DNA of 64,000 bases, from positions 64,583-128,582 of the forward strand of contig ML213515.1 in NCBI GenBank assembly GCA_004369045.1, read 5' to 3'. Under the pieces are notes generated by a model. That model searched no databases. It was not told the origin of the DNA and saw only the letters and a list, made by a program, of their open reading frames with translations. The position numbers and the translations under genes were made by a program. Position 1 is the stretch's first letter; every line of letters begins with the position of its first letter. Shown piece by piece: positions 1 to 12,749 of the stretch. This DNA is from Heliocybe sulcata (Eukaryota > Basidiomycota > Agaricomycetes > Gloeophyllales > Gloeophyllaceae).

Positions 1-2851
1 TTTAATCGCATATGGAATGCTGCTGCATTACAGCATGTCAACGGGCACCCGTCCATGCTTCAAATTTGTTACCGGCAGGAGAAGCTATCGCCACCGACAG
101 TTGCGATGTATGGATAGCATTTGGCACGCAAAACGTCTAGAAACGAAGACTTGGCTTCCTCAGACTTGACCGCGCAGCTTGGATATGACGACCGTTCAGA
201 CCAGTTGATCGAAAAGGTGGAATAACCAACCGGGGGCTGCGAGAGTATGCAGAAAACAGGAGATTAACCGTGCAGTCGGCGCGCGAAGACGGCAATATCA
301 AGTAGTCTCACGCGAATCAAGGGGAGCCGAAGTGTTGTCTATGGCGCATGTCGAGGGATGCCTCATGATAAGACACCAGATAGCTTTGCCAATGGAACGT
401 CTGACCTCCTTGCGACTGTGCCGGCGGGAAGGACTTGGACTGGTAGTTGAGATGGCCAGTGGGAATCCGAAAGAAGACCAGACCGGCGTCAAGCATGAAA
501 ACCCCGGTGGTGATCTAGGGGCGGTTAGATAGACTCGTGAGACCGCTGCCCAATCCACAAAAGCCCTGCCATCCCTTCGTGGCAGACAATCCTATTAGCG
601 CTCTCTTTTTGTCCCGGAGCTAGCCCATGGGACTGCATTCACGCAGAATAATCCCAATCGGGGTGCTTGATACCTCTGCCGTGACCTATCAAGGGTAGAC
701 TCGGTGCGTAGTCGGGTTCTGCCGTGTCCGCGCGGCCGTGAACGCTAACGCGCAGCAAGCAACGGTGGGATTTCCCGGAGCTGCTGCCCTCCGCTAGCCT
801 GAGACAAGGGCACAGGTACGTACCCGTCACGTTACGTTCTAGACTGCATGTGAAGAAGCTCGATTCGATTCTTCGCCTGGTAAAATTGAGGCCGTTATTG
901 GATCGTGAAAGACAAGGAGGATAAGCTTCCATACCAGGGAATTGACGTACCAGGGCATTTCGGTTCAAGGTTCAGTGGGAATAACCCCCTGAAGTCGCAG
1001 CCTTGGCAGCAGGTATGCAGTCACTCGTGAACAGGACAGCGGACAGCAGCGAACCAGAGGAATGGGTCCAGAGGCCTGGATCGCCCAATAACCCAATCGA
1101 GAGAAGTGCGCCGCCGTAACACGAGGTCCTTGCAATTTTTTGGGTACCTAGAACCAGCGGTCTCCCACACGTGAAGAAATAGGAAAGTGCCAGACCAGAG
1201 CACCCAAGCTCCGTGAAAAAATTCGGCAGCAAGATTATTGCCACTATTTTACGCTCACCGGACGCGTGTCGCCGGGGATGACTCGAAGCATCCCGACCTT
1301 ATGGCTTTACGTCTGGAGATAGGTTGATGGGTTGGCATCTCCCCACAGAAACCGTAGTGAGATACCGTTATGGAGTTACAGAAGGTGAGAATCCAGCCGC
1401 TCGGATGCCCGAGCAGTCTCCCTCCTGCGCGAAGAAGGCTCTCCTCAGGGACCTCTCGGCCTAGACAGAAATAGGACACGGCAAATGGACCACCCTAGCG
1501 CATTTGATTGCGCCTGGAGCCTGGCCGCTTCAACGAACGGCATATGTTGAATCTACCGCCATAACGGGTGTCAAGCACCACTCTAGCAAAGCCAAAGCGT
1601 CTTGACCTACCTGAAATGGAGAAGAGATCCTCTCTTCTAGGAAGTTCAAGCATAGGTGCCCATCAAAGTATCAGGACGTGATGTTGTGGAGCTAGGAAGA
1701 TCCCCGAGAACTCCACTCACATCATGCGGGTACACGTCAACAAGCTCCCGAATATCTCAGGTCAAGGAGCAAAAGGATGACCGTCTTCGGGCTCGTCATG
1801 ATTTGTATCTGTGGATGGAGCGGTGGAGTTATGGTTCCCCGCAGCCAGAAGCACTTGTGGCGGTACGCTCGACGGAAGCGCGCCGCACAATTGTGGACCC
1901 TTTGCTGGCCGACGTCAGAAGAGTCTGATAGGCTTTAACGAGTGAATCCGCCTACTTGGATATGAACCTCGCACATGGATGCCGGCGCCCTTAACGTCAC
2001 ATGTTCATGTTTACGAGCCAACTGCGCTGTCCGGAGGCGCAATATTGCAGAATGTGCACCGGATCGTTCCTACTTGCAGGCGCGACGCCCATGACCACGC
2101 AGCAGTATGGCGCAGTGAATGTGGCAGCCTTTGGCTACAGCCATGCCCGAACCGAAATCCAGCCTGGGTGCCACGTGGTCACCGAATGTTGCGCAGGGCG
2201 GATTTGTAATGATCTGCCTTTCTCCCATCGCACTCACAAGCTTATACTCCAAGTCATTCTATATGTTTATTGTGGAAGCGAGACGTCGTCGTTTTGCTTC
2301 CGCTCGCATCCAGACGCTTCTTTGATTCCGACTCCCTTGCTTCGAATATATACACCCCAGCAACACGTTGCTACCCCACAGGCGCCTTGGGCGGAAGACC
2401 GTTAAGTCCATTCGGTTACATCACTAATCAACCCCGAACCTTGTTATCGACTCTGCTAGGCATTCTCTGAGACCCGCCAATACCTCGCGACGCCATGAGT
2501 TAGGCTCCAGAGTCAAAAGTCATAAAAAGCACGGACGACAGGCATATCTTGCCGCCCGGATGCCGTTACGAAATATGTACAAGGCGTGAGTACGTAGAGT
2601 CTGGTCAAGCCTTCATTAAGATTGAGATTGACTCCACTTGCGCGCCAGACTCCCGGGACTGATGGGTCTGGGTCCTTGATTCAATAGGATTGGTCAAATA
2701 GTGGATCAGATACCCTTTTTTGAAGTTTGTAGCTTCTGGCTCGGAAGAATGGCTCGGTCAAGGATTTAACTACGCCAGCTGAGGTGCTAGTAGTTTGCGT
2801 CATTGACCTCTTCGCCCTTTCCACCGCTGGCCGCTCCTGCCTACGTCGTCC
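1..2851. other. Gene-poor stretch, nothing recognised
   Basis: Only short overlapping open frames occur here, none with a recognisable domain, signal peptide or convincing splice structure. No microsatellite, long terminal repeat or tRNA was seen. The last part is the promoter side of the first WOPR gene. Confidence 0.5.
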
Positions 2852-4199
2852 ATGCAGAAACCGACATTGACCAATATTCGGATTCGCTCGGTCGAGGACG
2901 CCCACGTAATCCTTTACGCCACCCACCGTGGCTTTCTCAACGTTATCACCAGTCGCTTGGATGCAGACGAGAGACAGGCCCTCCGCCCAGGGGATGTCTA
3001 CGTCTGGATAGAGGGAAACCATCAGGCGGACATTACTGGGCTAGGGATAATGCGTTGGACTGATGGTAGGAAGTGGAGTCAGTCTCGTACCAGGGATGTA
3101 CGTTGTACTCCCAGATTCCGTCTCTCACGCCGCCGATCCACGTCTAGGAGTTCCTGTACTACGAAGAAGAGGACCCAAACGGAGGTGCACCCCCGGTAGG
3201 TCATTACGCGTCTTCCAGATTATGCGCGTGCTGACCGCGGCACTCTCTCTGGCAAGCGACCTCAACGCATGGTCAAGCAAACCTACTCGGCAATGGTCGC
3301 TCCAACCGCTTTGAGAGGGCCCTACAGGATCTGTCTGCGTATGTGCGTCTCACTCGGCTGCATCTTCATGCCCTCACGCTATCTTGCCGCCAGATACCTA
3401 TTACACCGATAACAGCATCAGACTGCTTGGCACTATTGACGCTATACCCGAACTGCGCGACCTGCAAGTCCCTCCAGGACTATTCACCCGTGTCAAGAGG
3501 ACCGCACGAAAATCCAGGGACGGGCCCTTACATTCTGAGACGCAAAACACAAGTCCTCCCCATTCGCATCATATCGTTCACGATACCAAGGCGGCGTCCC
3601 AAAGTACTGGATTTATTGCCCCGACCTTCGCTCCCTCCCGGTCTCCATCATCCAGATCCCCTCCGCCCGAGTCCAAAGAACGTCACGGTACTTCTATTAG
3701 CAGTGGTACAGCGTCTCACGACCCTTACGATACCACGAGTCATGTGGCACCGCACCAAGGCTTCTCATACCTCGATCCAGTAACTCCAGACAATAGGCAT
3801 GGTAATATACCGCGCTCGTTGTTGGCTGGCCATCCCGTTCCAGTCCATCGCCCGACCCTGCACACCCACCTCTCCCTCAGCCCTTATACATTCTCTGAAT
3901 GTGTCATCGTATCGCCGAATGCGCCCGGTGCTGATCACAGTGCTTCCCCATTCATCTCGGGTGCATTCGGTGAGCGAGCGGTGTCCATGGATTCTATCGC
4001 GGTGCGAGACCTTCCTCGTATGACGTCCTCTGGGGGAGCTACGTCATCTGGGTGGCAGGCTGCGCGAGAGTCTCCTGCGGACGTTGTTCTGCAGCTGGCG
4101 CCGTTCGAGCAGCTCCGGAAAGACCGATCGTTCCCCAGCAGGAGTCCCATCGACGACGGACACCTCAAGTTGCTCAGCAATGTCGCCAGTTGCGTTTGA
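2852..4199 (+). CDS. Gti1/Pac2 (WOPR-domain) transcription factor, copy A
   Basis: Sequence-specific DNA-binding regulator of the WOPR family (Gti1/Pac2; relatives include Wor1 and Ryp1, which control morphology and development); it should act in the nucleus. The first half of the bipartite WOPR box is visible from the start: RIRSVEDAH, a LDADERQAL helix, GDVYVW and RWTDGRKWSQSR. I infer four exons: intron 1 is 3098-3147, after which EFLYYEEE follows; a second, unusually short intron lies near 3160-3200; the third starts after RGPYRICL. The second WOPR half (QTYSAMV, RGPYRICL, IPELRDLQVP) precedes a long Ser/Pro/His-rich tail, typical of the family. It is a tandem paralogue of the gene at 6715. 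Exon 2/3 joining is the least certain part; copy A also departs from consensus (WSQSRTRD where copy B has WSPSRVVG). Confidence 0.82.
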
Positions 4200-6714
4200 C
4201 CGCGCACTCTCGCGGGCTCGGGGATTTGTGCACTTTGGAGGGACGACTTGTATTTCTAGAGGGACTGCGGCGGTTTGTTGTATAATGGTTGGAAGTTGTA
4301 GCACTAGAGAAGCGCAGCTGGTACCTGCGGACACACGGAATACTCATTGTGCAAGCTCACTTGTCTCTTGTCTTCGCTGATGCGTCTGAGTCACTGGCAG
4401 CGTACCGTCTCGTAAGTCCTGTGCTGATCCCATCAGTTTCGCTCTCTGAAACCACAAGTCTTTCGTGATAGAGTGTATTAGTAACAGCCTGCTCTACGGA
4501 CATTACATGCATATGTGGGATGGAACAGGTCATCTGACTGCAAAGTACTGATGTCGATCGCAGAGCATGGCCCATACATAGTACCCCGACTAACTTTGGG
4601 GCAGTGTTTGTAACAAGATTATGTATACATACCAACACGAGCAAGTGACCTAGGCCACAGCTCGAGGCTTGGATGTTCAACCCGGTGGATCCAGATCCAG
4701 GCCAGATACTGGGAGTTCTGCCGTCTGTTGAGAGTGCCGCAGAAGTTCTAGGGTCATATGTATGACGCACTGTTCTTTGACGCAGCCGGTACGTGCTACA
4801 TGGTTCGCAATTCAACGAAGATCAACCTCATTAAGCTATAAACATACATAGAGTTCGACGGGTGGGAGCAGCGTGCGGGTATACGCTCCGACGAACGCGT
4901 TAGGATGGCTTCTACGCGACAAAAATTCTTCAAAGAATTGGCGTGCCTGCTGACCATCGCCAAGCTTTCGTAAGAGGTCGTGAAAGCTCTGGTTTGTGAC
5001 TCACTAGTATAGATCGAAGATCTTTTGGAGAGAGGGGCGCTACTCAACCGAGACCGCCTTGCTGAGTGCTCTGAAAGTCTATTTAGGCAGCGTCTCAGGG
5101 ATTGCGGCGGACATAGCTCCGACGAAATAAGGTCGGGCGCCGGCACCTTGGCACACTTCGACCCTCACAGCCGTAAGGCTCGACAGGCACAGTCAAATAA
5201 CTGACTATGCGTGATGCCAGTGGGGAGTGGCGTTAAGCACCAGGGCCCGCCGCCCAGGTCTGCACCTGCCTCCTTTCGGCTTCAAACCCAAAGAGCATGT
5301 GCTCCCACGTCAGTAGTGGCATTGTCAATTACGAGCGACATAAATACATGAATGGAATGGAAGAACGCACTATCGGTGGTCCCGGCGAGCAGAGCCATTT
5401 GGGCCGGCCGCGAGAAATATCCTGTGTCCCGGGCTGTGGCTCGCAGGCCCATCCAACTAGCCACACGTAAATCTACGCGAAACCTTGCCTTGCATCGCGA
5501 GAAACGCGGGCGCCGTGGAGCTGAGCGGTAGACGTGCGCAGCGCATCCCAGGTGGTGTCCTCGCGTTCTCTTTGTCGAGGAGAAAGCCACATGCGTCTGC
5601 TTGGATGGATGGAAATATGCCCTTATTCGTAGGGCGCTACAAGAAGGGGGCGTTGTGGCTCTGATGCTATAGGGTATTGGAGTTGGTCGTGATGCCTTGA
5701 CCAGTCTCGCGTAATAGTGGCTTATGTACAGAGTCACTCGCCTTGACGTGGCCCTCGGCGGCCCTACGTGGGGGGTGGATTGAGGTGCCTACGATATTGG
5801 GGTCCTCGAGGACAGGACTGTCATCGGATCCGAGAGGCTGGCGCGATCTCAGATGGCGTGTACGGCAAGAACAGTTCACAGGGCATTAGAAGTTCCCTTT
5901 GAGCAGTTAGAAGCGGACTTGCGTAGTGAGCGTGTGCCGATGCGTGGTTCGGGTCAGCCAGTCAGCCAGCAGTGAAGCCACACCGCAAGGCGGCCAAGGA
6001 CTGTGGCATCAAGGTCAACGAATATGTACATCCACCCCGGTCTTCGAGGGGACACACTCCGGCATATTACAATTTCTAGCAGGACCGGCTACGCAGGCGT
6101 CGGAGATGGCCGGTCGCAGGGAAGAAACAGGCCTCAATTTGCAAACTCGAGGACCAAAGGCTTGCTACACGCTGTTGTCCATAGCCGCTGAGTTGGCTTT
6201 AAAACATGCATAGAGAGCTTACTGATCGTCTGGAGGGGAAGCAGAGATGAATTTTCCCTGGAGCGCAGGTGAATCGAAAGTCTGCCGAGCGGTCGCGCCC
6301 GCATCAGTCCGGAAACACGTTGCGCAACCCCAGATGGCAGATCTGTTTCAAGCTTGGTGCTGATAAATATTGTCAAGAGTATGCTAGGTCTGCAGAGGTA
6401 TGTACGCGGAGGTAAATACGTTTCAGTTGATGGTCGTTCCCTTGCAATCAGGTCTGATCAAGATTTGACTTCGCATACCAAAGTGCTGGCCTATCAGCTG
6501 CCCGATATAGCCGTGGAAGAAATAGTCAAATGAAATGAATCCATCCACCTTTCCTGGTTATCTCTCCCTTCTCGCCGGAAGCTCTCCCTATTATACGTCC
6601 GCCGACCCCATACTCTCTTTGGCTTCTCCATACTCTTCCTAGTCTATAACACGCTCTCTCTTCGGCCTATAAATACACCGCTGGCCTGGTGCCCACTACG
6701 ACCACGCCACATTC
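4200..6714. other. Intergenic between the two WOPR genes
   Basis: About 2.5 kb with only short shadow-like frames; no third WOPR copy or mobile element was recognised. The final 180 bases are pyrimidine-rich and carry the TATA box of copy B. Confidence 0.5.
6668..6675 (+). promoter_or_regulatory. TATA box of WOPR copy B
   Basis: TATAAATA lies 47 bases before the inferred ATG, after a CT-rich stretch, a common fungal core-promoter arrangement. No equivalent was seen before copy A, suggesting the two paralogues differ in promoter type. Confidence 0.6.
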
Positions 6715-8070
6715 ATGCAGCAGCCCACTCTCAGGAATACCCGCGTTCGCTCCGTCGAGGACGTCCACAAAATATGCTATGCAGCGTATTTGGGCAAGCT
6801 TCCGCTCATAACGCGCCGCTTGGACACCGATGAAAGAAACGCCCTAGGCCCGGGAGACGTCTACGTCTGGGAAGAGCGCAATTCACTTAATGATATCTCG
6901 GGCTTGGGCATCGTACGGTGGACGGAAGGGAAGAAATGGAGTCCTTCCAGAGTCGTAGGGGTGAGTGTATTCCGACAGCTTGTGAGCGTATTTGGCATCT
7001 GATATCTGTTAGGATTTCCTCTACTATTACGAGAAGGCTCCGGACAGGTGAGCCCTCTGCCACGTACAGTCGCTCATGTTTTAACCGCTTGATGTCAGCG
7101 TTCATCCTGGAGACGTCCTAGCCCGTCAAACGTACTCGACGACCATTAACGCACCTGAGCCTCGCGGCCCGTTCAAAATATGCCTCTGTACGTACCGAGG
7201 TCCCTGGCATATCCGAGGATTGGTCACTCAGCTATTCAACGTTGCACAGGTACATATCATTCCAAGAACGCCGCCGACCGCTTGACGACGATTGACGAAA
7301 TGCCGGAGCTGAAGCGTCTGGAAGTCCCAGAGGGCACATTCATCCGCCAGCGCAAGATTAACCGCAAGTCCGGAGAGCTCTCCTTCGAGGATCCCGAGGC
7401 CACCTCTCCGACCCGCAAGCGGTCGTACGAGAGCAAGCGGCGGCACAGCGTCTCGCACACCTACGCGCCCTATCCCGTTCGCATCCCCTCATCCCACATC
7501 TACGCGCCGGAGAGTACTGCTTACCCGAGTCGCATCGTCTCGGCATCCAACTCCACGCCGGACGCTGGCTCTACCCAGCTCTACCAGCCAATCCCCGAAG
7601 CACCAAATGCCCTCGGGTCACCTGCTTCGCCGCCGGGCATGGTCCCTGCAGATCCCGATAATTCCCCTTCCAGGGCGGCCTATGCCGCTGCAGGCTCCGG
7701 CGCATCTTCAACGCTCATGTACAGCGGGTTGACGTACCCCACCCACGAGGTGGCGGGGCCGTACTACACCACCCAACCGCCGCAAGGGCCGGGAACCATA
7801 CCAAGCGACGTTCCTCTGGGCGCCGCGCCGCAGCCGCGACGCGCCAGTTCGCTGCCATTCGACCAGCCGCGGTCGACCTGGCCGTCGACGTCGCCGCAGG
7901 GATCGCGGAGTCGCAGTCATTCATCGAAAGGGCCCGCCCCGCCGACGCTGGCCCTGGCTCCACTGCAAGCCCTGCGTGAGAGCTCGACCTATCGCCGCGA
8001 CCCGGCGGACGACCGCCTCCTCCGCTTGATCAGTACGGAGAATGCAGGGTTGCGAACGAGGGAAGGCTAG
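6715..8070 (+). CDS. Gti1/Pac2 (WOPR-domain) transcription factor, copy B
   Basis: Paralogue of the gene at 2852 and the better-preserved of the two. Exons are 6715-6960, 7013-7047, 7099-7187 and 7250-8070, all with GT-AG introns of about 50-60 nt that keep frame. WOPR half 1 shows RVRSVEDVH, LDTDERNAL, GDVYVWEERN and RWTEGKKWSPSRVVG, continuing over intron 1 to DFLYYYEKAP; half 2 shows QTYSTTI, RGPFKICL and a MPELKRLEVPEGTF end. The remaining ~270 residues are low-complexity Ser/Pro/Tyr-rich, as expected of the disordered tails of this family. The ATG is the first in frame and sits 40 bp behind a TATA box. The role is inferred from family only: regulation of morphogenesis or fruiting. Confidence 0.9.
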
Positions 8071-11000
8071 GGCGCGTGTGCGGTTCGCGTTTCTGCCGCG
8101 GCTCAGCAGAAACGCGCCAAGTATTGCCGGCGACGACGCTAGACGCCTACGACAGCTGGATACGAGCGTTGCATAGCTTGGGCTCGTTTCCAGCCCTACG
8201 ATGCACCCCCATGCGGTATGCCCATGGAGATCAGACGAACGACTAAACGAACAGATTATGGAGAACGATTGTACATACACCGCGGACATTTCGTTCCTTA
8301 CTCATCCTACGACTCTAATGCGTGCTCACTCATTGATATACCAAATGATACCCAACTTGGATAGTATTTACCAGCAGTCGCAATATATGTGGCTTGGCGC
8401 ATCCGAGTGCGTTCGCGCTGCTGAAGACTGGGGACGGACGAAGAGGTGCACCCCGAAAGAACAGCCGACTGTAGGTGCAGCCGTACGCGCCGTGATCGAT
8501 ATCTTCGAAGCAACAAGCGCTCGGCCCCACCCGAGCGCTAGGCACAACTTCGCGTCCACTTTAGGGATGCGCCCGTGGCCGACTCACGTTACTGCACCGG
8601 TAAATTCGCGAAGAGCTGCCTGACACACTCAAAGTGATCGCCGGGGTCGCGCTGTGAGTACGAGATTCTGTTCAGTCCAGTGGCTCACGTACAGCGGTTC
8701 GTAAATATTTGTATTTATTATGTAAATCGAAAAGCCGTACCAGGCGTACCAGAGTGTAGTTTCTCGAGTGGAGTCCCCTTAGCATGTTATGGGATATCGT
8801 TGGCTTGGAGCCTTCGTGGAGTGGACTCTACTCCCGGAGACCGCACAGAACGGACGTTGCTATGCCGGAATATGGGTAAGTACTCGGGTCCGGGATGACT
8901 AGGTTAATAGTACCAGATCTCCTGCCCGATCCTGTTCTGACGTCAGGATTGCTGCACGTAATGCAATCAACAACACAGTTATCCTACTTGACCTAACCTC
9001 GACTCAATACAAACCAGCCGTATCGAATGATGTCGGTCATACCTGTTGTTACTTTAGAGTCATGTCAGGTGAAGTCTGTTGCCAGGATTACAGCAAAACC
9101 CCGTTTCGAGGATAGACTGAGGTGAGCGGGATGTTGGAGCGCTACCCAAGGAACATCCCGCTCCTTCCTCAAGCAGCGGTGGCGGGGCGGGGACGTCCCA
9201 CCCTTGCGAATGCACCCCGCCTTGAAGCGCACTCCACCGTTCTCAGTGCGATGCTCGGAACAGTTCCTCTCCAGACAGCTTGCACCCTCGGACGGCAGCG
9301 GGCAGGCTCGGTGGAGAGCGCGCGCTCTCGGGGAGTCGGCGTGATGGCCAGTCACACCCTTGCACGTGTTATTGCCATTGTGGCTGACCGATGACGCACC
9401 GGCTCAAAACATCACACAAGACAAATCTATTGTCAGAAGTGCAGAACCGAGCGTAGTGGGGCGGGAATGCGTCCTATGTGGCGCGCCCATCCTCCGAGAT
9501 TAATGAAGTGTGCTCTACCCCGATCTGCCCACAAGCACTACGACGCACGAACCCATATACGCTTAGTGCCTACTCCGAACCACCGCAATACTACCGGGGT
9601 GGTGCTCCCAGCAAAGGGACCAAACCGACCCTGAGGAACTGCTCTAACTGGAAGTGAGAAATCCACATAAATCTGGGAGTATACAGATTCGCAGAGAAGT
9701 ACCGGAGATCCAGCTGTATTCCCTGAACTATCCGGCGCGACGGTAGTGATTTTAGGGGACGAGCGGGCATGTCGTGCTCATACTCACCCTTACCCAGAGT
9801 GAGAACCTGCTAACTGTTTTAGACGCAGCAAGTGATTGGGACTCAGTGGCTTCGACGATGATAAGATGCGAAAGGGATGCCCCGAACCGTAGGAGGGTTG
9901 TGGTGCCTGCGAGGAGCATCTCTAGAGTCGGTGGGTACTAGTCCCCAACCCTCACCCACAACTCCAAGGCTGAGGCCTGAGGACCGGGCATCCCAAAATC
10001 GTTCGCACCGAGAATCGGACAGCCCAGGCAACCCTTACGAGCACCAAGAGGACATATCGGTCTCCGTTGGCGCCAATCCTGAGGAAAATGTTCCCAGTCT
10101 GCCACCACAGGGTCCTTGAGAGAAGCCGAGAACGTACCTTCTATGTGTAACCGATGCGCATGATAAGACTGAGGACACCATATTTCACGAGGTCGTATTT
10201 TCAGAGCAGATCGGCAATAGAGCTTGTATTTCTGCATACCCTAGTAGACGATGGACCCCAAAGGCGCTCGTCAAACCGTAGTTGTACCACACCTTCAACC
10301 AGCACCCTGAATCGGATATGTTAGCCGTACCACCGCTCGCAGCGCCTATCACTAAAAATGGATGACAAAGTCGTATCAGCCTCGCAACGGCCGACGCCTT
10401 CGATATTGCGAAAGATGATTTGCCATATTAAAAACAGACCGCGTACCTCCACGGTAGTGTCTCGACCGAAAACTAAGCGTGAAGCCCAGAGCTGCAGCGG
10501 ACGAGACGCGTACGTTCGGCCACGGACTAGCCAAGCGGGGCCCGTCGCTGTCCATCTCGCCAGCCGGTTGCACATTGCGCGCAACATCAGCTAGGGTGGC
10601 CGCGACGAACAAAGAGCCTCCGAATTCCTTGCACCCTGAGCAATACCCGATCCAGCCGCCAGCGAGAGTCGGCAAAAACTCGATAGCTTGATAGGTTCTT
10701 GGCCCAATGCGACTCCGACAATATTATTCGGCGCCGGACAATCGGTCAGGTAATAGGCGTTAAGGCGTTAACGGAACAGTAGTTCACGGATGGATGCCGA
10801 GTTCGCTATCTTCGGGAGAGGTGCCGACTATTGATCCAGATATGAAGCATTCCATCGCGTATCGGCGAGAATAGTCGACTAGGAAGAAGGTACTAGGCGA
10901 CCACGTCGGGAACAAAATGCAGCGTGGAGGGTGGGCTCGAAGACGACCCCCTATCTTACTGCCTATATTCATGTTGCACTTCAAGCCGGAACGGAATTCG

Positions 11001-12749
11001 GGAGTCAGGACAGCAAAGCTGCGAGTGCGCCCAAGGCCAGGACAATCCTTCCAAACCGTGGGCAGTGAAGATGCAGGCGTGAAGCAATCTGGGATGGCCG
11101 AACCAGCGAACAGGCGTCGTGCGTGAGGCTTTCACAGCAGGTGCATGGCTTGATAGTCCAAAGTCAGGGTCCGTTCGAAGGGTTAATCGGAGATATCGAC
11201 GAGGATGATAGTCGTGAGTCTTTGTGGACGAATGCTCAGCTTAGCATTTCGAAGGCATGCTCCATTTCGACACCGATACGGCCGATCGCAGGTGAAGGGA
11301 ATGGTGAGCGCAGATTCGTGCGCGCTGCTGGGAGACAAAGCTACAACATGAGATCGAGAATCAGGGTTCCATCCAAAGGCCGTAAGCTGTTTATCACGGA
11401 CCACCGAGGTGAAAATAGGACTCGTCTGATAGGCAAGCTCCCCTCCGTTGGCGTGGACGAGATACGGCATAGCACTCACATATGTGTTGAAAAACGACTG
11501 GCGGAGATAGGCAGTGGTGCAGAATAACGCATAAGGGCGTTTTCGCAGACCGTCCTTCGAATACAATAACAAAGTTGTCAGTACCTGTTGTCCTCGCTCC
11601 AAGCTGCTACCGGGCTGCAAATGTGGAGCGGCGACGTGGCTCTCCTGGCAAAAGACGTCGTTTTGCCTGCTGTGCGAACCAAATAGGATCAAGGAATGTT
11701 TGATGTCCGCCGGTGCCGTTAACCGTAAGTTACCACAAGGACGCGAGCATACAGCCACTTCTTTTTCCAGCCACCAGGCTGAAGGTGCGGAGCCGCGACG
11801 TGAAGGGTGAGGCATTATTGCCCCGCGCTACCCTGCGAACGGAACAATGACAGTGTCGGTGTCCGCTGGTACCGTTGACCGTAAGTTACGACACGGAAGA
11901 GGAGATTATCTGACAACGGGACGCCGTACCAGCGAGTCTCTTTCTCCCGAGCATACTCCGACGGAGACAGCAACCTCTCGGGTCCACGATTAATGAAGCT
12001 TCAAACGCGACATTGGCGCTTTCAACGGCCTGCGGAACGTATTGATGGGTGCACCGCCACACACACTGCCTATGTAGCAAACAGGCTCAAGAGAGAGCAA
12101 GGTAAAGGGTCCGGGCAACGTCAGTGGCGGGAGCGAAAGAGAAGAAAGAAGGAAGTCGAGTTGCTACAATACGCGGAGGCCATCAGTGGAGTTATGGGAC
12201 CATCCGACCGACGCACCGCTCCCAAACCTTGTAGAGCTACTAGAAGAGTGGCTCTGGAGAGGTCTAGTTTTGCAATCCACTCTAGAACTTGAAGAGAGGA
12301 GTAGCAATCGTACGACTCCTCCATGCCTCACCACAACGTCTGCTTGTCTGCGATGCATATCCCTCGAGCTGGGTCCGGTCCAGAGTACTCAGAGCCCCGG
12401 TCCAAAATAGCCGTGGAATTTGCGCTCCCAACCACTCGGGTAGAATTGGATGCCTCCGATTCCTAGCGATGGCGGCTGTAGTGTCAAGGATGTGCAGCAC
12501 GTCGGGCGCAGCATGCGCCAGATTTGAATAGGAGGAAGTTTGTTTATGAGCCGGACCTCGAAGGTTTGAAGGATTATATTGGTTTGAAAAGGGTTGTTTC
12601 AAGTCAGTACAGTGATTAGGTAATCAATATTAACCGTGAGTCGACGCGCAAAAAGTGGCGTGACTTTCCTCTGCACGACATTTAATAAAAGCCGTCGATA
12701 TGTCTACAGTCGTCCACGACGTTCTGAACGTTCTCCGCTACCGACTGCC
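8071..12749. other. Gene-poor stretch, nothing recognised but one decayed repeat
   Basis: About 4.7 kb without a supportable gene. The longest open frame (11183-11815, minus, 210 codons) matches no family I recognise and overlaps the diverged tandem repeat at 11600-11901. No transposase or reverse-transcriptase motif was found. Confidence 0.5.
11600..11901. repeat. Diverged two-unit tandem repeat (~160 bp unit)
   Basis: Two copies lie head to tail, offset by about 156-164 bp. Matching blocks include GGAGCGGCGACGTG at 11625 against GGAGCCGCGACGTG at 11789, and GTCCGCCGGTGCCGTTAACC at 11705 against GTCCGCTGGTACCGTTGACC at 11861, followed in both by GTAAGTTAC. Divergence of roughly one base in five with small indels suggests an old duplication. 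Confidence 0.65.

Noticed and set aside
5282-5737. 151-codon minus-strand frame in the WOPR intergenic region
   Set aside because: Arg/Ser-rich, no hydrophobic or domain pattern; probably chance.
11183-11815. Minus-strand 210-codon frame as a gene
   Set aside because: No recognisable motif, unusual mix of residues, overlaps a repeat; an open frame this long can occur by chance in a 64-kb window.
12636-12749. N-terminal extension of ERG3
   Set aside because: It begins without ATG and is not family-like; the ATG at 12750 gives a normal N-terminus.
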